Shown: positions 45,898 through 57,339 of the stretch, piece by piece | How the letters are laid out: each line of letters starts with the position of its first letter | Numbering within the stretch: position 1 is the first letter of the stretch | From: Imbricaverruca yamaguchii | Lineage: Eukaryota; Arthropoda; Thecostraca; Neoverrucidae | Direction: 5' to 3' | Length of the DNA: 64,000 nt | NCBI GenBank assembly: GCA_034440575.1 | Contig: JAOTOL010001200.1 | Span: 248,001-312,000, forward strand | The notes under the pieces: generated by a model | Databases searched by the model: none | Told to the model about the DNA's origin: nothing | What the model saw: only the letters and a program-made list of their open reading frames with translations | Made by a program: the position numbers and the translations under genes

Positions 45898-46195
45898 ACC
45901 AGAATCCATTCATCAGTCATACACAGCACCGACTGCCGCCTTTTTCGTCACAGCGCCGCGGCGGCGCTCCGACGGTGGCCGGACGCGTGGTGTTAGATGC
46001 CAATCGCAACGGAGCGCCATCACTGGAGACTTCAACGCCGGGCGCCCGGCAAATTTGTTTCTTTATCGGCCTGTCGCATATTTTGTTTGTTTGATTCCGA
46101 TTTGGTTTCGACCACAGGTTTTTGAAGGTGATCTGCACGATAATTTCACTAAGCAAAGTGCAATTTCCAAAAAAGGTCCTTCGTGACACACCCTA
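45898..46195. repeat. hAT2 right long terminal inverted repeat
   Basis: Partner of 42443-42733. It ends GACACACCCTA before the duplication GTGTGCAA. Confidence 0.88.
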
Positions 46196-46203
46196 GTGTG
46201 CAA

Positions 46204-47190
46204 CCAACATATGCGCCAGTTTCGATGACATTGCCTGACTGTAAATGGGGAGTTACTTCTCGCTGCGTGCTGCAATATGCTATGGGTGCATTTTAGATCG
46301 CCGGGGAAGACAGAAGTTTGTTTCCTTGGAACACAACAAATATACCTAATGCGTATGCAATAATATACCGCGCTTTACTCACTACATTTTGCATAAGATC
46401 GTGAGCTCACATATCTATTTAGCTCACTGCCTGGGGATGGGACTAAGGTGCGCAAAACTTCAAATGGTAATGTAGGCACATGCCTCACCTGGGTAAGAAT
46501 ATAGCTACACGTGGGATAGGCGGGATGCTGAATGCGATAATAGATAGCATGTCCACAAGCTCATTTACAGCAGGGCCATTGCAGTTCTCTAAGTTGCACA
46601 CAAGTTTGATGATGACTAGACATTGATAGAACAATAGAATTGATCCAGCTCAAACTACTTCAGCATGCCTTTGGGGAGCAGAGCCTGATGTATACCATAC
46701 AGGCCTGATACATACTCCGTAGTCAGTAGATACTCTCCATAGTCCTCAGATACACGCTCCACAGTCGGCAGACGAGCCTGATGTTTGGAACATTCAACGT
46801 ACGGATGAAGACAAAACATTGGTGAAAGCCATTGACTTCGGTTGATATGAGAAACATTATCTACTCAACAGCTTGTTCATACTATTTCAGTTGGCAATTA
46901 GATAATAGTTGACAAACATGAGGAATATCCGTTGCACATTACACTTCCAGCCAAAACCCGGATAAACATGATCAGATTTCCTGCAACCAGAGGCGAATGT
47001 AGGAGGGGTACTGGGAGCAAGTGTCCTCACATATGGAAGGTGGCGCCACTCCGGGATGGCTCGAGTGCACCTCGAGTGCCCCCCTCCCCCACCACCACAG
47101 TCCAACGAATGTTTGAGCCAGGTGCCCTTTCAACATGCTTGAGTGCACCCCTTCAGACAAGTGCATCTCACCTCTCTTTGACAATTCCTT
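46204..47190. other. Intergenic, no gene recognised
   Basis: Nearly 1 kb; a few short repeated words (CCTGATGTATACCATACAGG near 46686). No gene seen. Confidence 0.5.
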
Positions 47191-47194
47191 AATC

Positions 47195-47375
47195 CGCCCA
47201 TACCTGCCACGCGATACCACCATGCTTGCCAAACGCTGTACGATGCCGAAAAATGACCCATGATATCTGCATATCTGCCAAACGCCGCACTTTAGCAAAA
47301 AATGCCATACGACATCGACGTGCCTTCCAAATCCAACACGATTCCGAAAAATACCACACTATATCGACTTGTCTG
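47195..47375. repeat. ~50-bp diverged tandem repeat, about three to four units
   Basis: Units such as TTGCCAAACGCTGTACGATG, CTGCCAAACGCCGCAC and CTTCCAAATCCAACACGATT, each followed by an AAAAATGCC- or AAAAATACC-like block and ATATCGAC or similar. Confidence 0.7.
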
Positions 47376-49879
47376 AACGTACAAAGCATTCCTGATGGGA
47401 CAACCAAGCGTGAATGATGGCGGGCGGCGGGAGGAAGTATTTTGTGAAAACATGCCAAGATCTTTCGGGGCTCGACGTATTTAGGCACGAAGAACGAAAC
47501 ATGCAATGGTCAGAAAAGAACACAAAAAATGGAAAAAGCGGTGTACTGCTGAATTGTTTCCTGCTTCCAGACTACACCAGAGATAAAACTCTGAGAAGCG
47601 ATCATTTAAGTATCTTGTCTACGTTACTCAGCTTGACTGACCAGCAACGTCAGCAAACCCATCACAATAACTATCTCCAGCCTGTTTGTCTTCAAAATTT
47701 TAACTCTTAATTTGCGTGATCTATGGCAACCATACCCGAATGTCATACTAAACTCGCTAGCCACTGGGGTACATGCACTCACATGAGTCGCCGAGGGGCA
47801 GGCTTTTTGCCCCCTTGCATCCTTGCAATCAATGAACCGACTACATCGATTCAAACTGCGTTGGATTGCCCAATATTTTTAATCGGGGGAAAATAGTGTT
47901 TGCTTACCTGGATACTACTGATGAGTTCGCTGGTCCCCTCAAGCAAAACAAGTAAAAAGAGTTGGCTGTTTTGGAGAGCTTATATTTTGAATACAAATCA
48001 GGGCATCATGGTAAGGCAAAACTATCATATGTGATTGAATGCATGAGGCGCATAGATAAAATTGCAATGTAAATGCTTTCTAGCCTTCGGTCATGTCAGG
48101 CCACTTGTGGGAAAGAGGTCAAATTTCCCTTTTCATTCAGCATACAATGCAATTCATTTTCCAGGACGCGATTTCGCATGGATACTGAAAAAAAACCTGA
48201 CATAATCATTCGCATATGTTATTATATTTTGCATATCGATATGATCTGGCATGACGCCAATAGGAAATCATGTCAAATGAAAATAGTTGACTGATTCTAA
48301 GAGTGCATGTTTTTGCTGTAAATAAGGCATAAACAGCAATATATAGCTTAGGTGTCGATGCATGCATTATATGCCAATAACTATACAATCGGTCTTGTGC
48401 TCTTGTCAAGTGAGGTAAACTGGGGAGAGGATGACAAATTGTCGTTTTGGTTCAGTGTGCAATGCGGCACATGTTTATGGGCTACATTTCTACGAGGAGC
48501 TCGAGAAACGGACCTGCACTTTCTCAAATACCACAAAATGCTTTCTCTCTTTCGCGTGTTCTGTCGTGCTTAGTATGTGCCACTTGAGGTCACGTGGTAG
48601 ACACTGACCTCTCTATATTAATTGCAGATGAATTGATCTGCCAGTGGAATTTAGTTAGATTCTACCGGATGACGAGAAACAACCGTGTTGGGCGATAAAG
48701 CAGAACTTGCTATCGAGTTTATGATGTCGTTATATGACCTGGCATTGTGTGTAAAGATATACATATGTATGTTTGATCCATGATGATTGCACAAGTAGTA
48801 ATGTCTTCGGTAGCCGATAAATATTTTTTCCCTTAGTATAGGCAAAGTGCCACCCGCTAGAGGAGAGCCGATAAACCGACTTTGTAACGTCTTAAATAGC
48901 TGTCCCAACCCCAGTCTGTCTTGATACTTGAATGAAACGAATACGATCAAAGTATCCACGAACAACTTAGTTGAACTCACACGGCTATAAAATGATCTCT
49001 ATTGCACCAGCTGCACCTGCATTGAATTATCGATACATGTGTCTACTGTGATTAATACAATACAAGTGTATACATTGGTCGGATTGCGTCTCATAACAAG
49101 CAACCGTGATATGCCAAAACAACCCTTACGAACGATACTATGATATCATTACATCATGACCGAATACAACCTTGAATAATTTTTTACCAACACACCCGGG
49201 ATGTTCACTTGAAGATACTGAAATTATCGACCTGTTGAATCGATTGGTTTGGGTGTGATGAAAAAAAAATGGCTGGGGGGCATTTTGTCCACCCAGTGAA
49301 CTGCGGGTTACGTCTAGAAAGCATTTTTTCTAATAGGAAGGTAAGGTATTTTGTAGATTAAATGGGGAGTATCTGAGATGCAAGTAATCAGAATTAATTG
49401 TAAAATTATATCTGTGTATTAGTACATGCATGTCGGAATTGCTCCAGAGCTTTAAGGACAGCATTAAAGTGCATTTTGATGAAAATATCCTATCCTTGGA
49501 GGATATTTCCTCCAAGGAAAGGAGGATATATCTTATGATGCTTTTGTCAACTAAATTTGCTCATGAATTACCATGCATAATAATGCCAGTTTCTTACTGG
49601 AGTACATATGCATTGGAGCATTCTTTCTGCATGGTCACATCCTAGACCATAAATCTTAGTACCTTGAGGTGCACCATGTGCATCAGCTGGTTCACAAAGA
49701 CACACGACCTCTAAAGGAAGAGACACACTGGATGTGTTTGGGATAAAAATTGGACCAACTGCAGGGGAAATAATGCTATTAAGAAGAGGATGTATGGCCA
49801 CGCATGCACTAAGCCACAGTTTTTCACAGGTAAATAAAGCACTAAGCCACAGTTTTTCTGACAATTAAGGTGCATTTCA
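47376..49879. other. Intergenic, no gene recognised; one perfect hairpin
   Basis: About 2.5 kb, AT-rich. The hairpin TCCTTGGAGGA (49493-49503) / TCCTCCAAGGA (49508-49518) has 11-bp arms and a 4-base loop. Short ORFs are unrecognised. Confidence 0.5.
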
Positions 49880-50400
49880 TATGATAGGAAATAATTTCAG
49901 CATTTCGTACAAATACCTAGTTGTAATGCTGGAGCACTAATCATATGTGTGGTTTTCCCTTGTTCCAAAATTGTGTGGAAAAATGTGTTACAAATACCTG
50001 GTACACTGTAAAAAATGATTAGCACTTTTGCTGCTAATCGCATGCTAAATGGCTGCTTCCACCAACGCTGTTCGTTAGGGATGCTAGTAACAAGCACCAT
50101 TCAAGCAATGACAAGCACCATATGTACTATTCGGCTGGAAGGGGGCTAATTTTAGCCTGAAGATGCTAGACTGCAAGAATGAGGATGCTTGATCCTAGCA
50201 GCCATGGATGTTATGTCAAGCAGTCCAGACTAATTCAACTGCTTATATCTAGCACTATTACAGCTAGTTTTTTGGCGGGAGTTTGAACGTTCCATGGCTG
50301 CTCACAGTTAGCACCTGGGTAGTTAAAATAAGCAGCGAGGAAAAATGGCGGGAACATTAGCACCCTAGCGCTGCTGAACGAAGCAAATGCGAACTGTCGG
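49880..50400. repeat. Repeat shared with 59.4-59.9 kb, MITE-like end CACTGTAAAAAAT
   Basis: A GGAGCACTAATCATATGTGT block (about 49930) also occurs near 59779. It is followed at 50007 by CACTGTAAAAAATGATTAGCA, whose reverse complement closes the GCACC-rich block at 59768. Many TAGCACC and GGTGCTA words recur inside. A non-autonomous DNA element is likely, but I could not pair both ends of one copy. Confidence 0.5.
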
Positions 50401-50924
50401 CCATTTTTGTTTGGGATGCGGTGGCGTGAGGATCGGTGCAGTTGTGCGGCAAGATTTCAGTGAAAAAGAGAAGTATCTCTGGGATTAAGAGAACCTCTGG
50501 ATCCAGTCACAAGCCAGTCATAGTCTGTACAAGGTGGGTGTGTCATCATACCAAATGTATTTCCATATGGTATAAATGTAAGTATGTCAGCATCTTGCCA
50601 ACCTCGCTGCATATACCCTTGAAATTACGGGCGCTCTATGACTTACGTAGTTGATGCATACTTAAGCTACAATAGCGAACATACCTGAACTTGACAACAT
50701 ATAATACCTGGCAGGCTTAGCAAGGCATATGTGGTATTGCACTCGGACAAACAAACTCAATTGATATTTTATGGCATCATTATTCAGCTATGGAAACTGA
50801 AAAGCTTAGAGGACTATGCCAGTTGCAGCTTATTTTGTGGGGATAAAAATATGTATTTCTGAAACAATGGTTTTCGGCGGGATATTGTGCTGCTCTGAGG
50901 CAAATGTTTATGAAGGTGACTTAA

Positions 50925-51200
50925 GATGATCGAACCACTTATTTTCTGTGCAAATGCTTACTTTTCAGGTTGTGAACAAAGTAATGTAAAAAGGTGGCTT
51001 TGAGTTGTGTAACATAGCATAATTTTTTTTTTTTAATGGAGCATAAGCTAACCTAACCTAGCACAGCCTATTTTTGTAAGAATAAATATGTGAAACATTT
51101 TATTTCCTGAAAATTATCACAATTAAAAAGGAACTTAACCCAGCCTAGCCTAGCCTAACCTAACCTAACCTAACCTAACGTAACCTAACCTAGCCTCAGA
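50925..51200 (+). repeat. Dispersed repeat R1 with interstitial TTAGG tract
   Basis: R1 core TGCAAATGCTTACTTTTCAG at about 50949, AGGTGGCTTTGAGTTGTGTAA, then TAACCTAACC words. From 51134 to 51195 there is an imperfect (CCTAA)n run with five perfect repeats around 51154-51178. This is the C-rich strand of the arthropod telomere repeat TTAGG. Confidence 0.7.
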
Positions 51201-52150
51201 TACTTTTGAAGAAAGTAAATCCAATAAAACATTGTGAAATTGTTTTCCTCGAAACTTTTGGGTATTATTGTGCTTTAAGGTAGTAAAAGAAGAACAAATA
51301 CACTCATCTGCCTCCACCAAGCAAACAAATGGGACAAGTTTTGTCAAGTTATGTTAGTTTAGGTCTTTTAATTGGACTTTAAAAAAGCAAAAGAAAATTA
51401 ACACAATTTTTTCTTCTCATTTTTACCGTAAATATATGGTCTCATCATCTTAGTCACCTTCACAACCATGGTATTCTCAGAAGAAAAAAATCCAAAGAAT
51501 CCAAAAGCACTTTTTAAGACAATAATACCGAATTTATAAGCTGCAGAAAAGCTTTAGTACTTATATCATCATCACCTATTGTTGCTACCAGATAGCTGTA
51601 TAGGCCTACACTAGACGGGTCACCATGGTTCTTTCTAAATTTTAACACGCTATGGCTTGATGACATTTTTATGGATCTCATTGGTTTATTTCAAATTATG
51701 TAGCCATTGGATCAGCTCTTTACATCACCATTTGTTCATGGCTCACACTATGCCATGAAATACTGTACTGGGATAAATGTAGAGCTTGCATAGCAAATGA
51801 AAGACATTTGGTTAGGGTGGGTTGGTTTATTTGGTGTTATTATCATTTAAGGTGTGCATGAGAAAAGGTTTACACACACTTTCCTCCATGAAGCAAATAA
51901 CTGGGTTAGGCTACATCATTTCATAGGCTTTTAGTTGCAAAATGTGATATTTAAATACAAAACCCAATATTTGAATTCATATTTTTAACGCAGGATGGGT
52001 TAGATGAGGCTAGATTAGAGTAGGTTAAGTTTTAGTATTTTTTTGGTTCGAAAAAGTTGAGAACAATCATCTCCATTGATTTGTTTGCACTTCTTGTGTT
52101 TGTAGTGGTTACTTCAAAGGGAGGTTAAGCTATTTTGTGTTATGCTACCT
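51201..52150. other. Intergenic, AT-rich, no gene recognised
   Basis: Contains GCAAATAACTGGGTTAGGCT (about 51892), similar to a block near 2391, so more of the R1 family probably lies here. Confidence 0.45.
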
Positions 52151-53598
52151 AAAGGATCAGTGCAACTATGGGCCACAAGGGCCCTTCTTGGATGCACTCT
52201 GGCCACTCAACCAGTCGCCCCCAAAATCAATCGATCAACCCTTTCTGGAACACTGAAAGGCAAGCCCTCTATTCTTATGATTCTCCATGCTGTTTTTAAA
52301 GATGTTCAATGTGCTGCTACTGACAATGGTCTCTGGCAGCTGGTTACAGTGTTCTATTACCCTGTTGTTGAAGAAAGACTGTCTTAACCTTGCTCTGCTG
52401 TGGTTAACCTTGAATTGATGGCCTCTAATTGCATCATTTCTGTTAAATGCAAACATTTCCCTGAGATATCCCTTCCCAAGACCATGGAGAAATTGAAAGA
52501 CTTCGATGAAATCTTATCTCAGCCTTCTATATCTAAGTGAAAACATATTTAATTTCTTCAATATTTCCTCATAAACCAGGTTGGTTTACCATTAACCATT
52601 TTCGTAGCCCTCTTTTGCACTTTCTCTAAAAGCCAACAATCTTTTTCATAGCTAGGAGACCAAGCTTGGATGCAATATTCCAAATGTGGCCCGATATGCA
52701 GAGTAAAGCTTCGTGATGACTTCCTCACTTCTGCATGATACATTCCTATTTATTTCCCAAAGCATTCTCAGTGCCTTCTTCCTGGCTTCCTTGGTCTGTT
52801 CTGATGCCCCCAATTTTGTGTTTAGAATAGCACCTAAATCCTTTTCCTCTTGAGTCACCGATAGTACTTGGCCACCCATCAAGTATGAAGCCGTCATAAG
52901 CTGCCTATCTACATGCATGACTTTGCACTTATTGATATTAAATTTAATTTGCCATTCTTCGGACCACTTCACAAGTTCGTCTGTCTTTCTACAGCGAAAT
53001 ATGCTCATTGTGACCTGCCCTAAAGACCTTCAAATCATACACAAGCTTCAATACCTTACTGCTCAGGCAACTTTCAATGCTATTTACAAATATAAATAAA
53101 CAGTAGTGGTCCCAGTACCGACCCTTGGGGGATTCCACTTAGAACATTTTGCCATGATGACTGTGTTCCATTTAGCATTACTCTTTGCTGTCTATCTGAA
53201 AGTCACAATTATGTCCATTTTAGGATGATATCTGCAATACCATGGACCTGAAGCTGCATCATTAACCGTTAATGGGGTACCTTGTCAAAGGCCTTACTAA
53301 AGTCAAGATATGCTACATCCATCTGATCTCTCTGATGAAATTGTTCTGCAGCGAATTTATAGAAGTCCAAGAGGTTTGTGAGACATGATCTCACTTTTCT
53401 AAACCCATGTTGAGATCTTGAATCAATCTGTTTCCTTCCAGATAACTAACTATTCTATCCTTGATAATTGATCTGAGTACTTTTCAGAGTAGGGATGTGA
53501 GACTTACTGCCCTATCGTTTTCAACATTCCCTCTTTCTCCTTTCTTGAAAATAGGAAATCAATTTTCCCTCTCCAATCTGTTGGAATTTTGTTAACAT
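52151..53598 (-). mobile_element. CR1-type LINE, copy F
   Basis: Long minus-strand copy without the usual 8-bp tail. Visible on the minus strand: ATKMVNG (about 52600), EARKKALRMLWEINRNVSCR, WSEEWQIKFNINKCKVMHVD (about 52890-52960), a damaged FADD area and, further in, the VPH and YLDFSKAFDK blocks (about 53270-53320) and FKKG (about 53545). Numerous shifts and stops. Both sides touch R1-like sequence, suggesting insertion into that repeat. Confidence 0.9.
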
Positions 53599-53609
53599 GA
53601 TGTGGCCAA

Positions 53610-54250
53610 TAGTTTCTTCTGCAAATGCTTACTTTTCAACTGACAGGCAAAATAACATAAATAAATTTGCTTGGCAATGGTAAAAAAGAATGTTAAAGAG
53701 AAAAAACCGAACCGAAGCTAACGTAGCCTAACCTCGCAAGTAATGAAATAGTTGTTTTTAGTGGAAAACCCCCCAAAACATATTTATCGAACTTTTGTAA
53801 ACTTCTAAAACCTAACCGGACCTATACAAACCTTGACTAATTCCAACCTAAAAACATACAAGTCATAATCTAAATTTCTAACCTAACATAAAACCTAACC
53901 TAAAAACCTTGCCTAAATTCCAAGTATAAATTTGGATTAGGTTGCCTTAGTTAGTGGCAGATTACTGTGGCCGTTATTAAGGAACAGTAACCCTCATATC
54001 GATTTATACTGTTATATCGTGAGCAAAATGAAAATGATGTCATTCGCAGATGGGTAAATTTGTGCGTTAATTGTTTTATGGATTCTTGGAATATATTTTT
54101 CCAATACAGTGTTTATGAATGCTACTAAGATGCTGGGGCCACTCATTTTCTGTGCAAATGCTTACTTTTCAATTTATGCGCAAAGTAGCACAAAAATGGC
54201 CTTTGGGTAATGTAGAAGAGCATAATATAGCATAGCATTCCACAGTTATT
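53610..54250 (+). repeat. Two further R1 copies and CCTAA-rich spacer
   Basis: R1 cores at about 53619 (GCAAATGCTTACTTTTCAAC) and 54158 (GCAAATGCTTACTTTTCAAT). Between them, 53755-53945, lie many scattered AACCTAACC words. Confidence 0.65.
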
Positions 54251-54603
54251 CGCACTTCAAACATGAAGCCCTAAAGATTGTACCTCCCGCCACTCCCAAT
54301 GCATTTTGGCCCGCTTATTTCGTCCATGCATTGTGCCCTAACGACTTTCAGAAATAAACGCCATTGCTAGGTAAATACTGATTATTTTGTATATTTAACG
54401 CTACATCGTCAGGCTAAATCACAGCGTGGCGCGCATTTCATCGTTTATGGTCATAGTACAGAAGCACGAACATAGTGTAAATGTTGTGTATTTAATAATA
54501 CGATCAATTACAGCCCATTGTTTAGGGGGAATAAACAAACTTGATGCTACCAAGAACCATTGAAGGTAGTCAGTTGTGCAAGGCAATCGAAATCGTGTAT
54601 CTA

Positions 54604-55216
54604 GACATAAAGACATAAAGACATAAATTATTAATGCAAGTATGAGCCACAAGGGCCCCTCTTGGTTGCACTCTGGACACTCAACCAGTTGCCCACCAAA
54701 TCTGTCGACCAGCCCTCCCTGGAATACTGAAAAGCAAGCCCTCTATTCTTATAATGATTGTTTATGCTGTTTTTAAAGATGTTCAATGTGCTGCTACTGA
54801 CAATGGTTTCTGGCAGCTGGTTCCAGTGATCTACTACCCTATTGGTGAAGAAAGACTGTCTTAATCTTGTTCTGTTGTGGTTAGCTTTAATTTTGAATTG
54901 ATGACCTCTAATTGCATCATTTCTTTGAAATTCAAACATTTCCCAAAGATATCCCTTCCTCCAGACCATTTACAAATTTAAAGACCTCGATGAGATCTCC
55001 ACTCACCCTTCTATATCTAATTGAAAATATATTAAATTTCTTCAATAGTTCCTCATGAGCCAGGTTGGTTATACCATTAACCATTTTTGTAGCCCTTTTT
55101 GCACTCCTCTAAAAGCCAGCAATCTTTTTCATAGTTAGGAGACCAAGCTTGGATGCAATATTCCAAATGTGGCCCAACATGCACAGTAAAGCTTCGTGAT
55201 GACTTCCTCACTTCTG
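54604..55216 (-). mobile_element. CR1-type LINE, copy G (truncated by a satellite)
   Basis: Minus strand, starting with three AGACATAA repeats. It encodes TNRVVDHWNQLPETIVSSST (about 54780-54860). It ends abruptly at CTTCTG (55216), where the next base belongs to a 20-bp satellite. Confidence 0.92.
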
Positions 55217-56070
55217 CCTGGGGGCCTCCTCCAAATCTCCGTTCTACGTCTCTTATAGGGACCTGATATTGTCCTGTTGTGAGAAACTCCTTTTCGTTTT
55301 GGAGGCCTCCTTTTCGTCCTGGGGTGCCTCCTTATCATCCTGGGGGGCCTCCTTTTCGTCCTGGGTGCCTCCTTTTCGTCATGGGGACTCTTTTTCGTTC
55401 TGGGGTCTCCTTTTCGTCCTTGGAGCCCCGTTTTCGTCCTAGGGCCTTCTTTTCGTTCTGGAGGCCTCCTTTTCGTCCTGGAGGCCTCCTCCCAATCTCT
55501 GTTCTACGTATCGTATAGGTACGTACCTGATGATATTGCCTTTGGGAGCCTGCTTTTCGTCCCGGGGCCTCCTTTTCGCACTTGGGGCCTGTTTTTCGTC
55601 TTGGTGCCTCATTTTCGTCCTGGAGGCCTCCTTTTCATCACGGGGGTCTCCTGCTCGTCCTGTGAGCCTTCTTCACGGCCTGAGGGTCTCCTTTTCGTCC
55701 TCCGGGCCTGTTTTTTTTCGTCCTGGGGACCTCTTGTTTGTCCTGTGGAGCATCCGTTTCGTCATGGGGCCTCCGTTCTGTCCTGGGGGATCCTTTCGTC
55801 CTGGGGGCCTCCTTTTCGTCCTGGGGCCTCCTTTTTGTCCTGGGGGCCTCTTTTTCGTCCCGGGTGCCTCAGTTTCGTTTTGGGAGCCTCCTTTTCGTCC
55901 TGGGGCTCTTTTTCGTCCCGGGGCCTCCGTTTCGTCCTGGGCGCCTCCTCCAAATCTCTGTTCTACGATTCTTATAAGGAGCTGATATTTTCTGGGGGCC
56001 TCGTTGTCAGTATATATACTGACAGCGCATATATACTGCCTCCTTGACAGCATTATTTTTTGTCCCGTTA
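55217..56070. repeat. ~20-bp satellite with higher-order structure
   Basis: About 40 units of GGCCTCCTTTTCGTCCTGGG. Three times (about 55218, 55484 and 55938) the array is interrupted by the same ~55-bp insert, CCTCCTCCAAATCTCTGTTC then TACG...TATAGG/AAGG...CTGATAT, giving a higher-order repeat. Stops are rare, hence long artefactual ORFs. An 18-bp palindrome GTCAGTATATATACTGAC lies at 56007-56024. Confidence 0.92.
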
Positions 56071-56204
56071 GCCTCCTAGCTCACCTTTTTTCCTGTGTAT
56101 TTCCGGATAGGGGCCTCCTTAAATTTCAGGAGGGGCGGCGACCACCCAGTCTCAGAGCAGAGGGTGGGGGGATTGCTCCCGCTGCCCTCCGGTGGCGACG
56201 CCCA

Positions 56205-56208
56205 TATA

Positions 56209-56275
<67 letters not shown>
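56205..56275. repeat. (TA)n(TG)n microsatellite
   Basis: About 15 TA then about 14 TG dinucleotides. The neighbouring ORF with Ile-Tyr and Cys-Val repeats is an artefact. Confidence 0.95.
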
Positions 56276-56945
56276 CATATAACCGTAGGGTTCAACGTTT
56301 AAAATTGAGCCCAATTGGGAGAGCCTATTCGATCATTGAGGTGGCCCAGTGACCCACCATAGCATATACAAAATACATCCGTCTATTTTTAATATTTGAT
56401 ATTTTGATGGGCATACCAAAGTTGACTTACGACCTTGAATGGAAAAGGCAGTCAGCTAAGCTTCCTTTATCTCAATTCTCCTCCAATCGATGTTCCTCAG
56501 ATGACAGTGCTATCATGGCTTCCCCTATTATTTACTGACCCCAGGTCACGACGTGGTATCACCTCAAATAACGACAGGGGACCATCACTGGTGTAGGTTT
56601 CTGAAAGCTATTGGGAGGACACGACGCATGAAGGAAATGGGCAGGCCCAAATGCATCGGGGTTCATATCACATACAGTTCCATGTTAACAGTTAAAACTA
56701 TTGATATGGCAAGGTCAACATTTACATGGTGAGCAAGTGACCACCCGAAGCATGCGAAGTTACACCCTTAGTACCCATCAGTGGACCCACCCACTATAAG
56801 ACACCATGTTAGGGGATTTGTAATGCTCTGTTTCGTGTGGCGTTAACCTCATCCTTTCATTTCTTACTTACGACTTTGAATCCGAATAGGTATCTTAACC
56901 ACCAAAGAAGAAGTGCCAACAAACCTTTAAATACATCCATGATCG
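56276..56945. other. Intergenic, no gene recognised
   Basis: Mixed sequence with short ORFs only. Confidence 0.45.
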
Positions 56946-57055
56946 AAAGATTGACAGATTTGGTGGGCAACTGGTTCAGTGTACAGATTGCAACCAAGAA
57001 GGTCCCTTGTGGCTCATAGTTGCACTTATCTTTTATGTCTTTATGTCTTTATAAA
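56946..57055 (+). mobile_element. CR1-type LINE, copy H (3' end only)
   Basis: About 110 bp: ATTGACAGATTTGGTGGGCA through GTGGCTCATAGTTGCAC and the TTTATGTC repeats. Severe 5' truncation, common for LINEs. Confidence 0.9.
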
Positions 57056-57339
57056 ACCGTTACATTGCAATACACACACCCCCACTTTATCACGTCGCGC
57101 AAACAATTTCCTCCTTTCTCTGTTGTTAGCCCTTTCCATTAAATATTTCCGATCAGATCCTCATACACCGTCTCGGGGGGGGGGGGAGGCTTCTTATATA
57201 CCCACCTCTAATTTCCAAACTAGGCGTTGCATGAAAACGAAATTAACGGCGTCATCTTGTAGCTTGTGGTTTGGGTCAGTATCAAGTAAAGCATGACATG
57301 TTTATTTATGGATCTGCTTTAGAACATTTATATATTAAA

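Larger units (their letters stand above)
42443..46195 (+). mobile_element. hAT-like DNA transposon (hAT2)
   Basis: A 3,753-bp element with the exact 8-bp duplication GTGTGCAA (42435-42442 and 46196-46203) and termini TAGGGTGTGTC (11 bp perfect). Longer inverted similarity runs to about 42733 on the left and 45898 on the right, so each arm is nearly 300 bp and includes a CpG-rich GCCGCGGCGCTGTGACG block. The first seven bases, TAGGGTG, are shared with hAT1, but the rest of the terminus differs, so they are different families of one lineage. It carries a decayed transposase gene on the plus strand. Confidence 0.9.

Noticed and set aside
55273..56047. Long plus- and minus-strand frames with FRPG and TKRRPPGRK repeats
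   Set aside because: Encoded by the ~20-bp satellite; no independent evidence.
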